Positions 1 through 8,003 are shown, counted from the first letter of the stretch. The stretch: 64,000 nucleotides of DNA from Lachnospiraceae bacterium (GCA_900752065.1 CAADTT010000136.1:77315-141314), one strand, 5' to 3'. The notes: generated from the letters alone by a model not told the origin. A program made the numbers and translations.

Positions 1-2
1 TG

Positions 3-524
3 GAGGAGCTTCTCAGTGAAAAAAATATCCGTGGGGATTTAAAACAGCTTTTTGTCAGCCTGCCGAAGCTTTATGGCGGCATGGAAGCGTTGGAGACGGC
101 AAGGAGCATGACCGAAAATCCGGAGGCACTGGCGGCTCTTCACAGGCTTGAGGAGATCTATGAGATCCTGACCGTCTACGGCGTGGAGCGGTATGTTTCC
201 TTTGACCTGGGAATGCTCAGCAAATATATGTACTATACGGGAGTGATTTTCCGGGCATACACCTTCGGCACCGGAGGAGCTGTCGTAAAAGGCGGCCGCT
301 ATGATAAGCTTCTGGAGCATTTTGGAAAGGAAGCACCTTCCATCGGATTTGTCGTTGTGGTAAACCAGCTTTTAAACGCACTGGAACGTCAGAAGATTTC
401 TCTTCCCTCCTCCGAGGTTCCCATGATCCTGCGCTACCGTCCGGAGGAGAGGGATGCCATGATACGAAAGGCAGGAGAAATGAGACGGGAAGGAAACTAT
501 GTGGCGCTGGTGCCGGAAAAATAG
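3..524 (+). CDS. hisZ: ATP phosphoribosyltransferase regulatory subunit HisZ (C-terminal part)
   Basis: The window opens inside this gene; its frame starts at base 3 and gives 173 codons up to the TAG at 522-524. It matches the C-terminal part of HisZ, a histidyl-tRNA-synthetase-like subunit without ligase activity that joins short-form HisG to make the ATP phosphoribosyltransferase that starts histidine synthesis. Seen here are the synthetase-like core segments FDLGMLSKYMYYTG and GGAVVKGGRYDKLLEHFG, followed by a short tail. Only 12 nt separate it from hisG, which is the short form that needs HisZ. The N-terminus and the operon promoter lie outside the window. Confidence 0.93.
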   Translation, partial: EELLSEKNIRGDLKQLFVSLPKLYGGMEALETARSMTENPEALAALHRLEEIYEILTVYGVERYVSFDLGMLSKYMYYTGVIFRAYTFGTGGAVVKGGRYDKLLEHFGKEAPSIGFVVVVNQLLNALERQKISLPSSEVPMILRYRPEERDAMIRKAGEMRREGNYVALVPEK

Positions 525-536
525 AAGGAGCAAACT

Positions 537-1172
537 ATGAGATATTTGACATTTGCATTAGGAAAGGGACGGCTGGCCAATACCACTCTTTCCCTGTTTG
601 AAAAAATCGGGATCACCTGTGAAGAGATGAAGGATAAAAATTCCCGAAAGCTGATTTTTGTAAATGAAGATCTGAAGCTGAAATTCTTCCTGGCAAAAGG
701 GCCGGATGTGCCTACCTATGTGGAGTACGGCGCGGCAGATATCGGTATTGTGGGAGAAGATACGATTTTAGAGGAACAGCGAAAACTCTATGAGGTGCTG
801 GACCTGGGCTTTGGCAAATGCCGCATGTGCGTCTGCGGTCCATCGTCGGCAAAAGAGCTTTTGCAGCATCAGGAGCAGATTCGGGTAGCTACAAAATATC
901 CCCGGATCGCTAAGGATTATTTTTACAATAAGAAGCATCAGACTGTGGAGATCATTAAGCTCAACGGTTCCATCGAGCTGGCTCCCATCGTGGGACTTTC
1001 AGAGGTGATCGTAGACATCGTGGAGACGGGAAGCACCCTCCGGGAAAACGGTCTGGAGGTATTGGAGGAGGTCTGCCCCCTCTCAGCCAGAGTGGTGGTA
1101 AACCAGGTGAGCATGAGAATGGAAAATGAACGGATCACAAAAATTCTGACAGACTTAAAGTCTGTGCTGTAA
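537..1172 (+). CDS. hisG: ATP phosphoribosyltransferase catalytic subunit, short form
   Basis: HisG condenses ATP with PRPP to phosphoribosyl-ATP, the committed step of histidine synthesis. At 211 residues this is the short form, which lacks the C-terminal regulatory domain and depends on HisZ, encoded immediately upstream. Visible motifs are the N-terminal FALGKGRLANTTLSLFEKIG, the EYGAADIGIVGEDT segment and the PRPP-binding IVETGSTLRENGL near residue 160. A GAAGGAG ribosome site sits 7-8 nt before the ATG. hisD follows after 13 nt in the same transcription unit. Histidine feedback would be expected to act through HisZ, as known for this family. Confidence 0.96.
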   Translation: MRYLTFALGKGRLANTTLSLFEKIGITCEEMKDKNSRKLIFVNEDLKLKFFLAKGPDVPTYVEYGAADIGIVGEDTILEEQRKLYEVLDLGFGKCRMCVCGPSSAKELLQHQEQIRVATKYPRIAKDYFYNKKHQTVEIIKLNGSIELAPIVGLSEVIVDIVETGSTLRENGLEVLEEVCPLSARVVVNQVSMRMENERITKILTDLKSVL

Positions 1173-1185
1173 ATGAGGTGAAGTT

Positions 1186-2478
1186 ATGCGCACGATTAGA
1201 TTAACAGAAGAGACGAAAAAAAATCTGCTGCAGGATCTCTTAAAGAGAAGTCCCGGCAGCTATGGCGAATATGAAGGAAGAGTGGCGGATATCGTAAATG
1301 CTGTCCGTGAAAAAGGTGATGCAGCGGTGTTTGCATTTACAGAGAAGTTCGACAAGGCCCATATCACAGCAGAAAATGTCCGCGTGACAAAAGAAGAACT
1401 GGAGGAGGCTTATACGCTGGTAGATCCGGAGCTTATAGAGGTCATCCGCAAATCCCTGGTCAATATCCGCAGCTATCATGAAAAGCAGCGCCGCTATAGC
1501 TGGTTTGACAGCCAGGAGAACGGCACTCTGCTGGGACAGAAAGTGATGCCGCTGGCGAAAGTGGGCGTGTACGTTCCAGGCGGGAAAGCAGTCTATCCTT
1601 CCTCTGTGCTGATGAACATTGTTCCGGCGAAGGTGGCTGGAGTAGGAAAAATCGTCATGACTACTCCATGTGGAAAAGATGGAAAAGTGAATCCGACAAC
1701 TCTGGTGGCCGCACATGAGGCCGGAGCCGATGAAGTTTATAAGGTAGGGGGCGCTCAGGCAATCGCGGCCCTGGCATTTGGAACGGAAACCATCCCAAAA
1801 GTAGATAAGATCGTAGGCCCCGGAAATATCTATGTGGCGCTGGCAAAAAGGGCGGTGTATGGTCATGTCAATATCGATTCCATCGCAGGCCCGAGCGAAA
1901 TTCTGGTTTTGGCGGATGAGAGCGCGAATCCCCGCTATGTGGCGGCAGATCTGCTGTCCCAGGCGGAGCATGATGAAATGGCAAGTGCAATTCTCATCAC
2001 TACCAGTGAAGAGCTGGCAGGAAAGGTATCGGAGGAAGCGGACGGCTTTCTGGAAGTCCTCTCCCGAAAAGAGATCATCCAAAAATCTCTGGATAACTAC
2101 GGATACATCCTGCTGGCAGACTCTATGGAAGCAGCCATCGACGCTGCCAATGAAATTGCATCTGAGCATCTGGAGATCGTCACGAAGGATCCCTTCCATG
2201 TGATGACAAAAATCAAAAACGCCGGAGCAATCTTTATCGGAGAATACAGCAGCGAGCCTTTGGGAGACTATTTTGCAGGGCCGAACCATGTATTGCCCAC
2301 CAACGGCACTGCTAAATTCTTCTCCCCTCTGTCTGTGGATGACTTTACGAAAAAATCCAGTATCGTTTACTATTCCAGAGAGGCACTGGAGCCGGTGCAT
2401 AAAGATATTATCCGGTTTGCCGAGGCGGAGCAGCTTACCGCACACGCCAATTCCATCCGTGTGCGTTTCGAGAAATGA
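1186..2478 (+). CDS. hisD: Histidinol dehydrogenase
   Basis: HisD catalyses the last two steps of histidine synthesis, oxidising L-histidinol to L-histidine with NAD and a bound zinc. The 430-residue length is normal. Family signatures are clear: VYVPGGKAVYPSSVLMN near residue 128, KVGGAQAIAALAFGTE, DSIAGPSEILVLAD, the metal and catalytic region QAEHDEMASA, and SEHLEIV late in the protein. The ATG is preceded by AATGAGGTGAAG. Its stop codon overlaps a spurious ATG at 2475; the better hisB start is 2487, so the two genes are essentially contiguous. A long open frame on the opposite strand is a composition shadow. Confidence 0.97.
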   Translation: MRTIRLTEETKKNLLQDLLKRSPGSYGEYEGRVADIVNAVREKGDAAVFAFTEKFDKAHITAENVRVTKEELEEAYTLVDPELIEVIRKSLVNIRSYHEKQRRYSWFDSQENGTLLGQKVMPLAKVGVYVPGGKAVYPSSVLMNIVPAKVAGVGKIVMTTPCGKDGKVNPTTLVAAHEAGADEVYKVGGAQAIAALAFGTETIPKVDKIVGPGNIYVALAKRAVYGHVNIDSIAGPSEILVLADESANPRYVAADLLSQAEHDEMASAILITTSEELAGKVSEEADGFLEVLSRKEIIQKSLDNYGYILLADSMEAAIDAANEIASEHLEIVTKDPFHVMTKIKNAGAIFIGEYSSEPLGDYFAGPNHVLPTNGTAKFFSPLSVDDFTKKSSIVYYSREALEPVHKDIIRFAEAEQLTAHANSIRVRFEK

Positions 2479-2486
2479 GGTGCATC

Positions 2487-3077
2487 ATGACAGAACGCAG
2501 AGCAGTGATCGAGAGAAATACGAAAGAAACACAGATACGCCTGACGCTTAATCTGGACGGAACGGGAAAGTGCCGGGTAGATTCCGGAATCCCATTTTTT
2601 GACCATATGCTGGAGGGCTTTGCAAGACATGGACTTTTTGACCTGGAAGCGGAAATTCATGGAGACACCCAGATAGACTCCCATCATACGATCGAAGATA
2701 CAGGTATCGTACTGGGAGAGGCAATTCGAAAAGCAGTGGGTGATAAGGCAGGCATCCGGCGCTACGGCAGCGCGATCCTGCCTATGGATGAGTCCCTGAT
2801 CCTCTGTGCCGTGGATTTATCCGGACGGCCTTATCTTTCCTTCGACTGTGATTACACGGTAGAGAGGATCGGCGCTCTGGATACAGAGATGATTCATGAC
2901 TTTTTTTATGCTGTTTCCTACGGGGCAGCTATGAACCTGCATATCAAAAAGATTTCCGGGTTCAATAACCACCATCTCGCCGAATGCACGTTTAAGGCAT
3001 TTGCAAAAGCACTGGATGCCGCCGTCATGTATGATGAGCGTATCTGTGGCGTATTATCAACGAAAGGGACCTTATGA
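2487..3077 (+). CDS. hisB: Imidazoleglycerol-phosphate dehydratase
   Basis: HisB dehydrates imidazole-glycerol phosphate to imidazole-acetol phosphate using a di-manganese centre. The protein has 196 residues when started at the ATG at 2487, which has a GAGG site 6 nt upstream; an in-frame ATG at 2475 overlaps the hisD stop and would add four residues without a proper ribosome site. Metal-binding motifs are visible: FFDHMLEGFARHG, DSHHTIEDTGIVLGEA and NNHHLAECTFKAFAKAL. It is a monofunctional HisB without a phosphatase domain. The stop overlaps the next start as ATGA at 3074-3077, which suggests translational coupling. Confidence 0.96.
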   Translation: MTERRAVIERNTKETQIRLTLNLDGTGKCRVDSGIPFFDHMLEGFARHGLFDLEAEIHGDTQIDSHHTIEDTGIVLGEAIRKAVGDKAGIRRYGSAILPMDESLILCAVDLSGRPYLSFDCDYTVERIGALDTEMIHDFFYAVSYGAAMNLHIKKISGFNNHHLAECTFKAFAKALDAAVMYDERICGVLSTKGTL

Positions 3078-4369
3078 TTATGAAGACGAAGAAACTGGCA
3101 TCATATATTTTTATCAGAAATGGGAAAGCAGTCAAAGACTTTTCCGACGATACGCTGTTCGAGGGCGGAGATGTGCTGGAACTGGCACAGTATTACAGCA
3201 ACAACGGCGCAGACGAGCTGATCATTTTCGATCTCTCCGACGACGATGCTTCCCACGAGGAATCTCTGCTGCTAATCAAAGAGATGTCCCGTCTGATCGA
3301 TATCCCTATGGCGGGCGGCGGAAATGTAAAGCGTATGGAGGATATCAAGAAGCTGATTTACGCAGGATGCCGGAAGGCGTTCCTGAATTTTTCCAAACCG
3401 GGAAATATAGGGCTGCTGGAGGAAGTATCCAAACGATTCGGAAAGGAGAAGATCGCTGTCTGTGCGGACAGCATCGCAGAGCTGAGCTCCAACAGGGGGC
3501 TGATCGAGGAATATGCGGGGGAGGTTCTGTTTCTGGCAGACGAGGTGCATGCATCCGAAGCCTGCAAAGCAGCAAATGTTCCGGTGATGCCCGTTGTCAC
3601 ACACTTTGACGTGGACGGCATCTTAGAACTTCTGCGTATCGAAAATGTTTCCGGTGTCTGTGCGAAAGCACTTTCTGAAAAAGACAGTGATCTTATGGGA
3701 ATGAAGCTTCAGGCAAAGGAGCAGGGGATTCCGGTGAATACCTTTGAGAGCAGTATGGACTGGCCGGAGTTCAAGACAAATGAGGACGGTCTGCTTCCTG
3801 TAGTCGTACAGGACTATAAAACTCTGGAGGTCCTGATGGTGGCTTATATGAACCGCGAGGCCTATGAGACGACCATCCGGACAGGAAAAATGACCTACTG
3901 GAGCCGCAGCCGGAAGGAACTCTGGGTTAAGGGTCTGACCTCCGGACATTTCCAGTATGTGAGGGAGCTTCTCATCGACTGCGACAATGATACGATTCTG
4001 GCGAAGGTGCTTCAGGTGGGTGCCGCCTGTCACACGGGAAACAGAAGCTGCTTCTACCGCAGCATGGTGAAAAAGGACTATGACGAGACGAATCCTATGA
4101 AGGTATTTGAGGATGTTTTCTCCGTGATCCTGGACAGAAAAGAACACCCGAAGGAGGGTTCCTATACCAACTACCTGTTTGACAAGGGTATTGACAAGAT
4201 TTTAAAGAAGGTGGGCGAGGAGGCGACGGAAATCGTCATCGCCGCCAAGAATCCGAACCCGGAAGAGATCAAATACGAAATCTCGGATTTCCTCTATCAT
4301 GTCATGGTGCTGATGGCAGAAAGAGGTGTGACCTGGGAGGATATCACAAAAGAGCTTGCACAGAGATAA
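3074..4369 (+). CDS. hisIE: HisI-HisE bifunctional enzyme with an N-terminal inactive HisF-like domain
   Basis: Three parts are visible in 431 residues. Residues 1-225 resemble the HisF TIM barrel, with a retained phosphate-binding stretch (PMAGGGNVKRMEDIKKL). However, Phe13 occupies the place of the first catalytic Asp and Cys130 that of the second, so cyclase activity is unlikely. Residues about 228-340 are HisI, the phosphoribosyl-AMP cyclohydrolase, with WSRSRKELWVKG, DCDNDT and the zinc-binding ACHTGNRSCFYR. Residues about 343-431 are HisE, the phosphoribosyl-ATP pyrophosphatase, with KKVGEEATEIVIAAKN and DFLYHVMVLM. It overlaps hisB by 4 bp and ends the operon. hisC, hisH, hisA and an active hisF are not seen here and must lie elsewhere if the pathway is complete. 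Confidence 0.92.
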   Translation: MIMKTKKLASYIFIRNGKAVKDFSDDTLFEGGDVLELAQYYSNNGADELIIFDLSDDDASHEESLLLIKEMSRLIDIPMAGGGNVKRMEDIKKLIYAGCRKAFLNFSKPGNIGLLEEVSKRFGKEKIAVCADSIAELSSNRGLIEEYAGEVLFLADEVHASEACKAANVPVMPVVTHFDVDGILELLRIENVSGVCAKALSEKDSDLMGMKLQAKEQGIPVNTFESSMDWPEFKTNEDGLLPVVVQDYKTLEVLMVAYMNREAYETTIRTGKMTYWSRSRKELWVKGLTSGHFQYVRELLIDCDNDTILAKVLQVGAACHTGNRSCFYRSMVKKDYDETNPMKVFEDVFSVILDRKEHPKEGSYTNYLFDKGIDKILKKVGEEATEIVIAAKNPNPEEIKYEISDFLYHVMVLMAERGVTWEDITKELAQR

Positions 4370-4393
4370 AGAACCGGAAACGGTTCTTTTTTT
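4368..4393 (+). terminator. Rho-independent terminator of the his operon
   Basis: The arms GAACCG (4371-4376) and CGGTTC (4381-4386) close a GAAA tetraloop. The stem is extended by three A-T pairs, and seven T residues (4387-4393) follow. The stem begins at the hisIE stop codon. This is a textbook intrinsic terminator and marks the end of the histidine operon. Confidence 0.9.
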
Positions 4394-4407
4394 CTGCCCG
4401 GCACAAT

Positions 4408-4698
4408 ATGGTTTTAGAGAGATACCGTGATAGAAGGGACGTGAACAGGATGCGGAATGCCTACGGATGCCGTTTCGATCACCTGGAGACGGAGGAAACA
4501 GAAAGAGGGGACGGAGGCAATACCTTTTTTCTGCGTCTTCTGCTCTCTCTGCTGCTGTTTGGCGGCTTTTTATGGATACACACAGAAAAAAGAGCAGTTT
4601 TTGGCTGCCATCCGGAGCAGGCGGTGGAAGCCATCAGCCGAAACACAGACTTGCAGGCCCTCGTAAAGTCTGTTAGAATAGAGCGGGAGACGAGATAG
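4408..4698 (+). CDS. Small single-pass membrane protein of unknown function
   Basis: I do not recognise this protein. The frame allows 96 residues from 4408; an in-frame ATG at 4450 (82 residues), preceded by a purine-rich GAAGGGAC and AGG, is an equally possible start. It has a charged N-terminus rich in Arg and Glu, one clear membrane segment (FFLRLLLSLLLFGGFLWIH), and a short C-terminal tail ending in DLQALVKSVRIERETR. The membrane segment with a flanking charged tail argues for a real gene over a chance frame, but alternative frames over 4457-4676 are also open, so support is moderate. It sits 26 nt before a secreted glycosidase and could share its transcript. Confidence 0.5.
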   Translation: MVLERYRDRRDVNRMRNAYGCRFDHLETEETERGDGGNTFFLRLLLSLLLFGGFLWIHTEKRAVFGCHPEQAVEAISRNTDLQALVKSVRIERETR

Positions 4699-4723
4699 GC
4701 AAAAGGTACGAAAGGGGAGACGT

Positions 4724-6139
4724 ATGAAACAGAAGATTAGAAAAAGGGGCATAAGGATATTCCTTTTGCTTTGCTTTTTGATGGCGGCATCCGTCGGGAT
4801 GTCCGGAAACAGAGCACAGGCGGCTCCGGTGAAAGGCTGGGTAACGGAGGGAAATGCCCGCTATTATTACCGGGAGGGTGAGAAAGTCCTCGGTTTACAG
4901 AAGATCGGAAAATACCAATATTATTTTAATCTGAAGACAGGAAAAATGATACGAAACAAATGGAAGCTGATAAACAACAAGTATTATTTTTTCCTTTCGA
5001 ATGGCAGAATGGCTGTCAGGCAGTGGATCAGAGGAAACTATTACGTCAATTCCAAAGGCGTCCGCGTGAGAAACCAATGGGTTGGAAAGAAGTTTCTGGG
5101 TGAAGACGGAAAATGGATCCGGAACTTTAAAGGCGGCTGGCAGCAGATTGACGGTAAGTGGTACTATTATACAGCAAAGGGAAAGAAAAAGACCGGATGG
5201 ATCACTTATAAGGGAAACCGCTATTATCTGGATGCAAATGGCGTCCGTCTGACGAAAAAGCAGACGATTAATGAGAAGACCTATTTTTTTACAAAGAAGG
5301 GCGTAATGAAAAACAGCAGTTGGGTGAAAAGCGGCGGCTGGTATTATTATGCCAATGAGAGCGGCGTCTTGAATACAAAAGAACGCATCAATGCGAAAGC
5401 GCTCAGCAGCGCTACCATTATTGAATATAACAGCGGCAGTCTGAAGGTCCGAATGCAGAAATTTTCAAATTACGGGACGAATTTCTGGACGGCACAGGTA
5501 AAGATCGCCAGTGTCAGCCAGATGAAGGCGGCTCTTTCCTATGGTACATATGGCGGAACCAGACAGACCACTTCCGATGCTGTCAAAAGTAATCATGCTA
5601 TCATCGGCATCAACGGCAGCGCTTTTTCCTATGAGACGGGAAAACCGGGGTTTGATGCAGTGATGCTGAAAAACGGAAAGATCTATAATAAGGCGCTGGG
5701 AACCAGCTACTCCCTGATGGCAATCGCAAATGACGGCACTATGTTCAGCCCGCCCCAGGGACTGAGCGCGGCACAGTTGAAAAAGAGCGGTGTGAGAGAT
5801 ACGTTTAACTTCGGCCCGATCCTTTTAAAAGAAGGGAAGCCGGCATCCCTTTATGACCAGGGATACCCAGAGGTTTATGCCAGCCCGGATATGACGGGAA
5901 GATACCCGCGTTCCGCAGTGGGAATGGTTCGTCCGGGGGAATATGTTCTTCTGGTATCAAATGCGCCGGGGCTAACGCTGAAACAGATGCGGACGGTTTT
6001 CCGGCAGTATGGCTGCGTATACGCCTATAATCTGGACGGCGGCGGCTCCGCCACCATGTCCTACAAAGGCTATGTACTGAACAGCCCTACTGATGGGGTG
6101 GAACGTCCCTGCGGTGATTTTCTTTTATTTACAGAATAG
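4724..6139 (+). CDS. Secreted phosphodiester glycosidase (NAGPA domain) with cell-wall-binding repeats
   Basis: This 471-residue secreted protein starts with a signal peptide (residues 1-33, a basic start followed by FLLLCFLMAASVG, ending near QAA). Residues about 37-225 hold a series of Trp/Tyr-rich, roughly 20-residue repeats of the choline- or glucan-binding type, for example GWVTEGNARYYYREGEKVLG and KTGWITYKGNRYYLDANG. Residues about 240-471 are an NAGPA-type domain, with GINGSAF, YPRSAVGMV, the hallmark NLDGGGSATMSY and ERPCGDFLLF. This family cleaves sugar-phosphodiester links in glycoconjugates; here the substrate is probably a surface polymer such as teichoic acid or a phosphoglycan (inference). 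The ribosome site is GAAAGGGGAG. It converges on the next operon across a shared terminator. Confidence 0.86.
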   Translation: MKQKIRKRGIRIFLLLCFLMAASVGMSGNRAQAAPVKGWVTEGNARYYYREGEKVLGLQKIGKYQYYFNLKTGKMIRNKWKLINNKYYFFLSNGRMAVRQWIRGNYYVNSKGVRVRNQWVGKKFLGEDGKWIRNFKGGWQQIDGKWYYYTAKGKKKTGWITYKGNRYYLDANGVRLTKKQTINEKTYFFTKKGVMKNSSWVKSGGWYYYANESGVLNTKERINAKALSSATIIEYNSGSLKVRMQKFSNYGTNFWTAQVKIASVSQMKAALSYGTYGGTRQTTSDAVKSNHAIIGINGSAFSYETGKPGFDAVMLKNGKIYNKALGTSYSLMAIANDGTMFSPPQGLSAAQLKKSGVRDTFNFGPILLKEGKPASLYDQGYPEVYASPDMTGRYPRSAVGMVRPGEYVLLVSNAPGLTLKQMRTVFRQYGCVYAYNLDGGGSATMSYKGYVLNSPTDGVERPCGDFLLFTE

Positions 6140-6140
6140 T

Positions 6141-6172
6141 GCAAAACAGCCGGGTTTTCCCGGCTGTTTTGC
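6141..6172. terminator. Bidirectional terminator between convergent genes
   Basis: A perfect 14-bp inverted repeat (6141-6154 and 6159-6172) closes a TTTT loop. The arms begin with GCAAAACAGCCGGG, so each strand ends in a CTGTTTTGC run. It starts 1 nt after the glycosidase stop and ends 2 nt before the stop of the minus-strand polyferredoxin gene, so it can serve both. Confidence 0.85.
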
Positions 6173-6174
6173 TG

Positions 6175-7035
6175 TTATAGGAAGCCGTTACAGGAGGTAA
6201 TGGCGTCTGCGGGACAGATCTTTTTGCACTGGCCGCAGCGGATACACTCCAGATGGTTGGCATTCTGTACAGGGTCCACCTGCATCTTGCAAACTCTGGC
6301 GCAGGCCCCGCAATTGGTGCATTTCTCCTGATCTACCCGGTAGCGGAATACGGAAATCGGATTGAATACAGAGTAGATGGCTCCCAGTGGACATATGTAT
6401 TTGCAGAAGGGGCGGTAGATGATGATGGACAGAAAAATTGTCGCAAACAGCAGTAGATTTTTCCATGCATACAGCCAGCCGATGGTTCCCCGCAGTGCTT
6501 CGTTCAGCAGCACGAGGGGGATTCCGCCTTCCAGCGTTCCCACCGGGCAGATCAGTTTGCAGAAATAAGGTGATCCCTGACCGATCACATCCACCAGAAA
6601 CAGAGGCAGAAGGATCACAAACACAAGGAGGATCACATATTTCAGTTTTCGAAGCAGTTTATCTCCCCGAAAGGTTTTAATTTTTTTCGGGAAGGGGATC
6701 TTGTGCAGCAGATCCTGAATCAGCCCGAAGGGGCAGAGCCAGCCGCAGACAAATCTTCCGATCAAAGCCCCCACAAACATGAGAAATCCTGCTGCATAAA
6801 AGGCAAATTTAAAATTCCAGCTTCCGATCACCGCCTGCATTGCCCCGATGGGACAGGCGCCTGCCGCGCCCGGGCATGAGTAGCAGTTCAAACCCGGAAC
6901 GCAGAGATTTTTCAGTTTTCCTTTATAAATCTTTCCCTGAACGAAACCAAGCAGATAGCTGTTCGTCAGGAGCGCCCATAAAGCCTGTATCCGGTGGCGG
7001 GGCCATTCACTTGTTTTTTTCTTTCTTTTATCCAA
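6175..7035 (-). CDS. Polytopic membrane 4Fe-4S protein (NapH/CcoG-like polyferredoxin)
   Basis: The 286-residue protein starts at a TTG (7035-7033) that overlaps the upstream CXXC gene by 8 bp. Membrane segments are visible near residues 68-90, 130-152 and 190-212. Cytoplasm-facing Cys motifs occur as CGWLCPFGLIQD, CKLICPVGT and CKYICPLGAIY. Two classical ferredoxin clusters follow near the C-terminus (CTNCGACARVCKMQVDP and CIRCGQCKKICP). Relatives carry electrons to membrane or extracellular partners. There is no nitrate reductase here, so a Nap role is not supported. Being last in an operon with an exported thioredoxin-like lipoprotein suggests that it feeds electrons outward to that protein (inference). 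Confidence 0.85.
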   Translation of the reverse strand: MDKRKKKTSEWPRHRIQALWALLTNSYLLGFVQGKIYKGKLKNLCVPGLNCYSCPGAAGACPIGAMQAVIGSWNFKFAFYAAGFLMFVGALIGRFVCGWLCPFGLIQDLLHKIPFPKKIKTFRGDKLLRKLKYVILLVFVILLPLFLVDVIGQGSPYFCKLICPVGTLEGGIPLVLLNEALRGTIGWLYAWKNLLLFATIFLSIIIYRPFCKYICPLGAIYSVFNPISVFRYRVDQEKCTNCGACARVCKMQVDPVQNANHLECIRCGQCKKICPADAITSCNGFL

Positions 7036-7177
7036 TTCCGATACACTCCAGACATATTTTTGTAGCTTTTTCCAGTACCACCGCCGCTTCTCCGCGGCTG
7101 ATGCCGTAGACCATCAGGGCAAGCCCCAGAGCCGCCACACCGATTCCGCACCAGCGGGAGAACTGCTCCCGGCGCAT
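7028..7177 (-). CDS. CD1871A-family CXXC microprotein
   Basis: This is a 49-residue single-pass membrane protein. The start at 7177 overlaps the lipoprotein stop (TGATG) and has an AAAGGAG site 8 nt upstream; a longer 66-residue reading has no such site. One hydrophobic helix (GIGVAALGLALMVYGISRG) is followed by VLEKATKICLECIGIG, which carries the CXXC pair (Cys-Leu-Glu-Cys) that defines the small clostridial CD1871A family as I know it. The paired cysteines next to the membrane suggest a redox shuttle between the polyferredoxin and the thioredoxin-like lipoprotein. That role is inferred from the operon and is not established. Confidence 0.8.
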   Translation of the reverse strand: MRREQFSRWCGIGVAALGLALMVYGISRGEAAVVLEKATKICLECIGIG

Positions 7178-7938
7178 CAGTTGGCTCCTTTCAGGTTGGA
7201 AAGTTCTTTCTCGACAACGGACTTCCAATCCTCAAAGCTGCGGCTGCCTACGTAGGTTTCTCCTACGATATTACCGTCTTTATCCACAAAGAAGGTTTCC
7301 GGAACAGAATCAATGTTATTCAGCCTTCCGTTCATCTTTGTTTCATCCGGCAGCAGGAAGGGGTAGGAAGCACCCGTTTTTTCTGCGATCAGCTTTGCTT
7401 TTTCCACAGCCTCCTCATTGATATTTCCGGTTCCGTCGTCGGCATCCAGGACTACGCCGATGACATTGACACCTTTTTCGGCCATCTCATCTTTGAGCTT
7501 TTGCAGCTCCGGAATCTCGCCGACACAGGGGGTGCACCAGGTGGTGAACAGATTTATCATGGTCAGGTCATAATCCTTAAACATTTCTTCCGTATATTCT
7601 GTTTCATGAATATCCCTGATTTTAAAACTGCCGAGATTTTTGACAGGAGCCGGATCTACACCGGGATCGATGATACTTTCAGAAAAAGCGGAATTCTGAT
7701 CAAAAGGCGCTGGTTCCGTAAGCTCGGTCGTGATCTGCTTCACCTCATCGGTCAGCTCCTCATCTGAGAGTTCCATTTCTTCGGCTGCCTCTGTGGAATT
7801 TTCCGGTGCAGCCGTAGTTTCCTTTACTGTTTCTTTTACAGTTTCCTTCGTCTGCTCCTTTGAGCATCCCGTAAAAATTGTCATACTTAAAGTGCCTGCC
7901 AGAAAGAGGGCACAGATTCTATAAATTCGTTTTTTCAT
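7177..7938 (-). CDS. TlpA/ResA-like thioredoxin-fold lipoprotein
   Basis: This 253-residue protein is exported. The lipobox FTGC near residue 25 follows a short hydrophobic signal, and a low-complexity linker rich in Thr, Glu and Lys spans residues 26-100. The thioredoxin fold carries the active-site pair in TWCTPCVGEIPELQ, then a conserved cis-Pro region (VPETFFVDKDGNIVGE). ResA/TlpA proteins reduce disulfides or methionine sulfoxides outside the membrane. It is first in the operon, with AAAGGAG before the ATG and a minus-strand promoter at 7976-8003. Electrons would need a membrane donor; no CcdA/DsbD is present, and the polyferredoxin and CXXC protein downstream are the obvious candidates. 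Confidence 0.88.
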   Translation of the reverse strand: MKKRIYRICALFLAGTLSMTIFTGCSKEQTKETVKETVKETTAAPENSTEAAEEMELSDEELTDEVKQITTELTEPAPFDQNSAFSESIIDPGVDPAPVKNLGSFKIRDIHETEYTEEMFKDYDLTMINLFTTWCTPCVGEIPELQKLKDEMAEKGVNVIGVVLDADDGTGNINEEAVEKAKLIAEKTGASYPFLLPDETKMNGRLNNIDSVPETFFVDKDGNIVGETYVGSRSFEDWKSVVEKELSNLKGAN

Positions 7939-7975
7939 GTTGATCGTATCTCCTTTCTTTTGATGGTGTCATCAT

Positions 7976-8003
7976 ATCATACCTGACATAAAATCTTTGT
8001 TAA
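7976..8003 (-). promoter_or_regulatory. Promoter of the tlpA-like operon
   Basis: Read on the minus strand, TTAACA (8003-7998) and TATGAT (7981-7976) are separated by 16 bp, a good sigma-A promoter. It lies 38 bp before the lipoprotein start, and an AAAGGAG site stands between the two. Confidence 0.6.

Noticed and set aside
1240..2445. Open frame of 401 codons opposite hisD
   Set aside because: It is fully antisense to a highly conserved enzyme, has no recognisable motif or ribosome site, and its composition mirrors the hisD codons.
6175..7035. Assignment of the polyferredoxin as NapH of a nitrate reductase
   Set aside because: No nap or other molybdoenzyme genes are near; the partners are thiol proteins.
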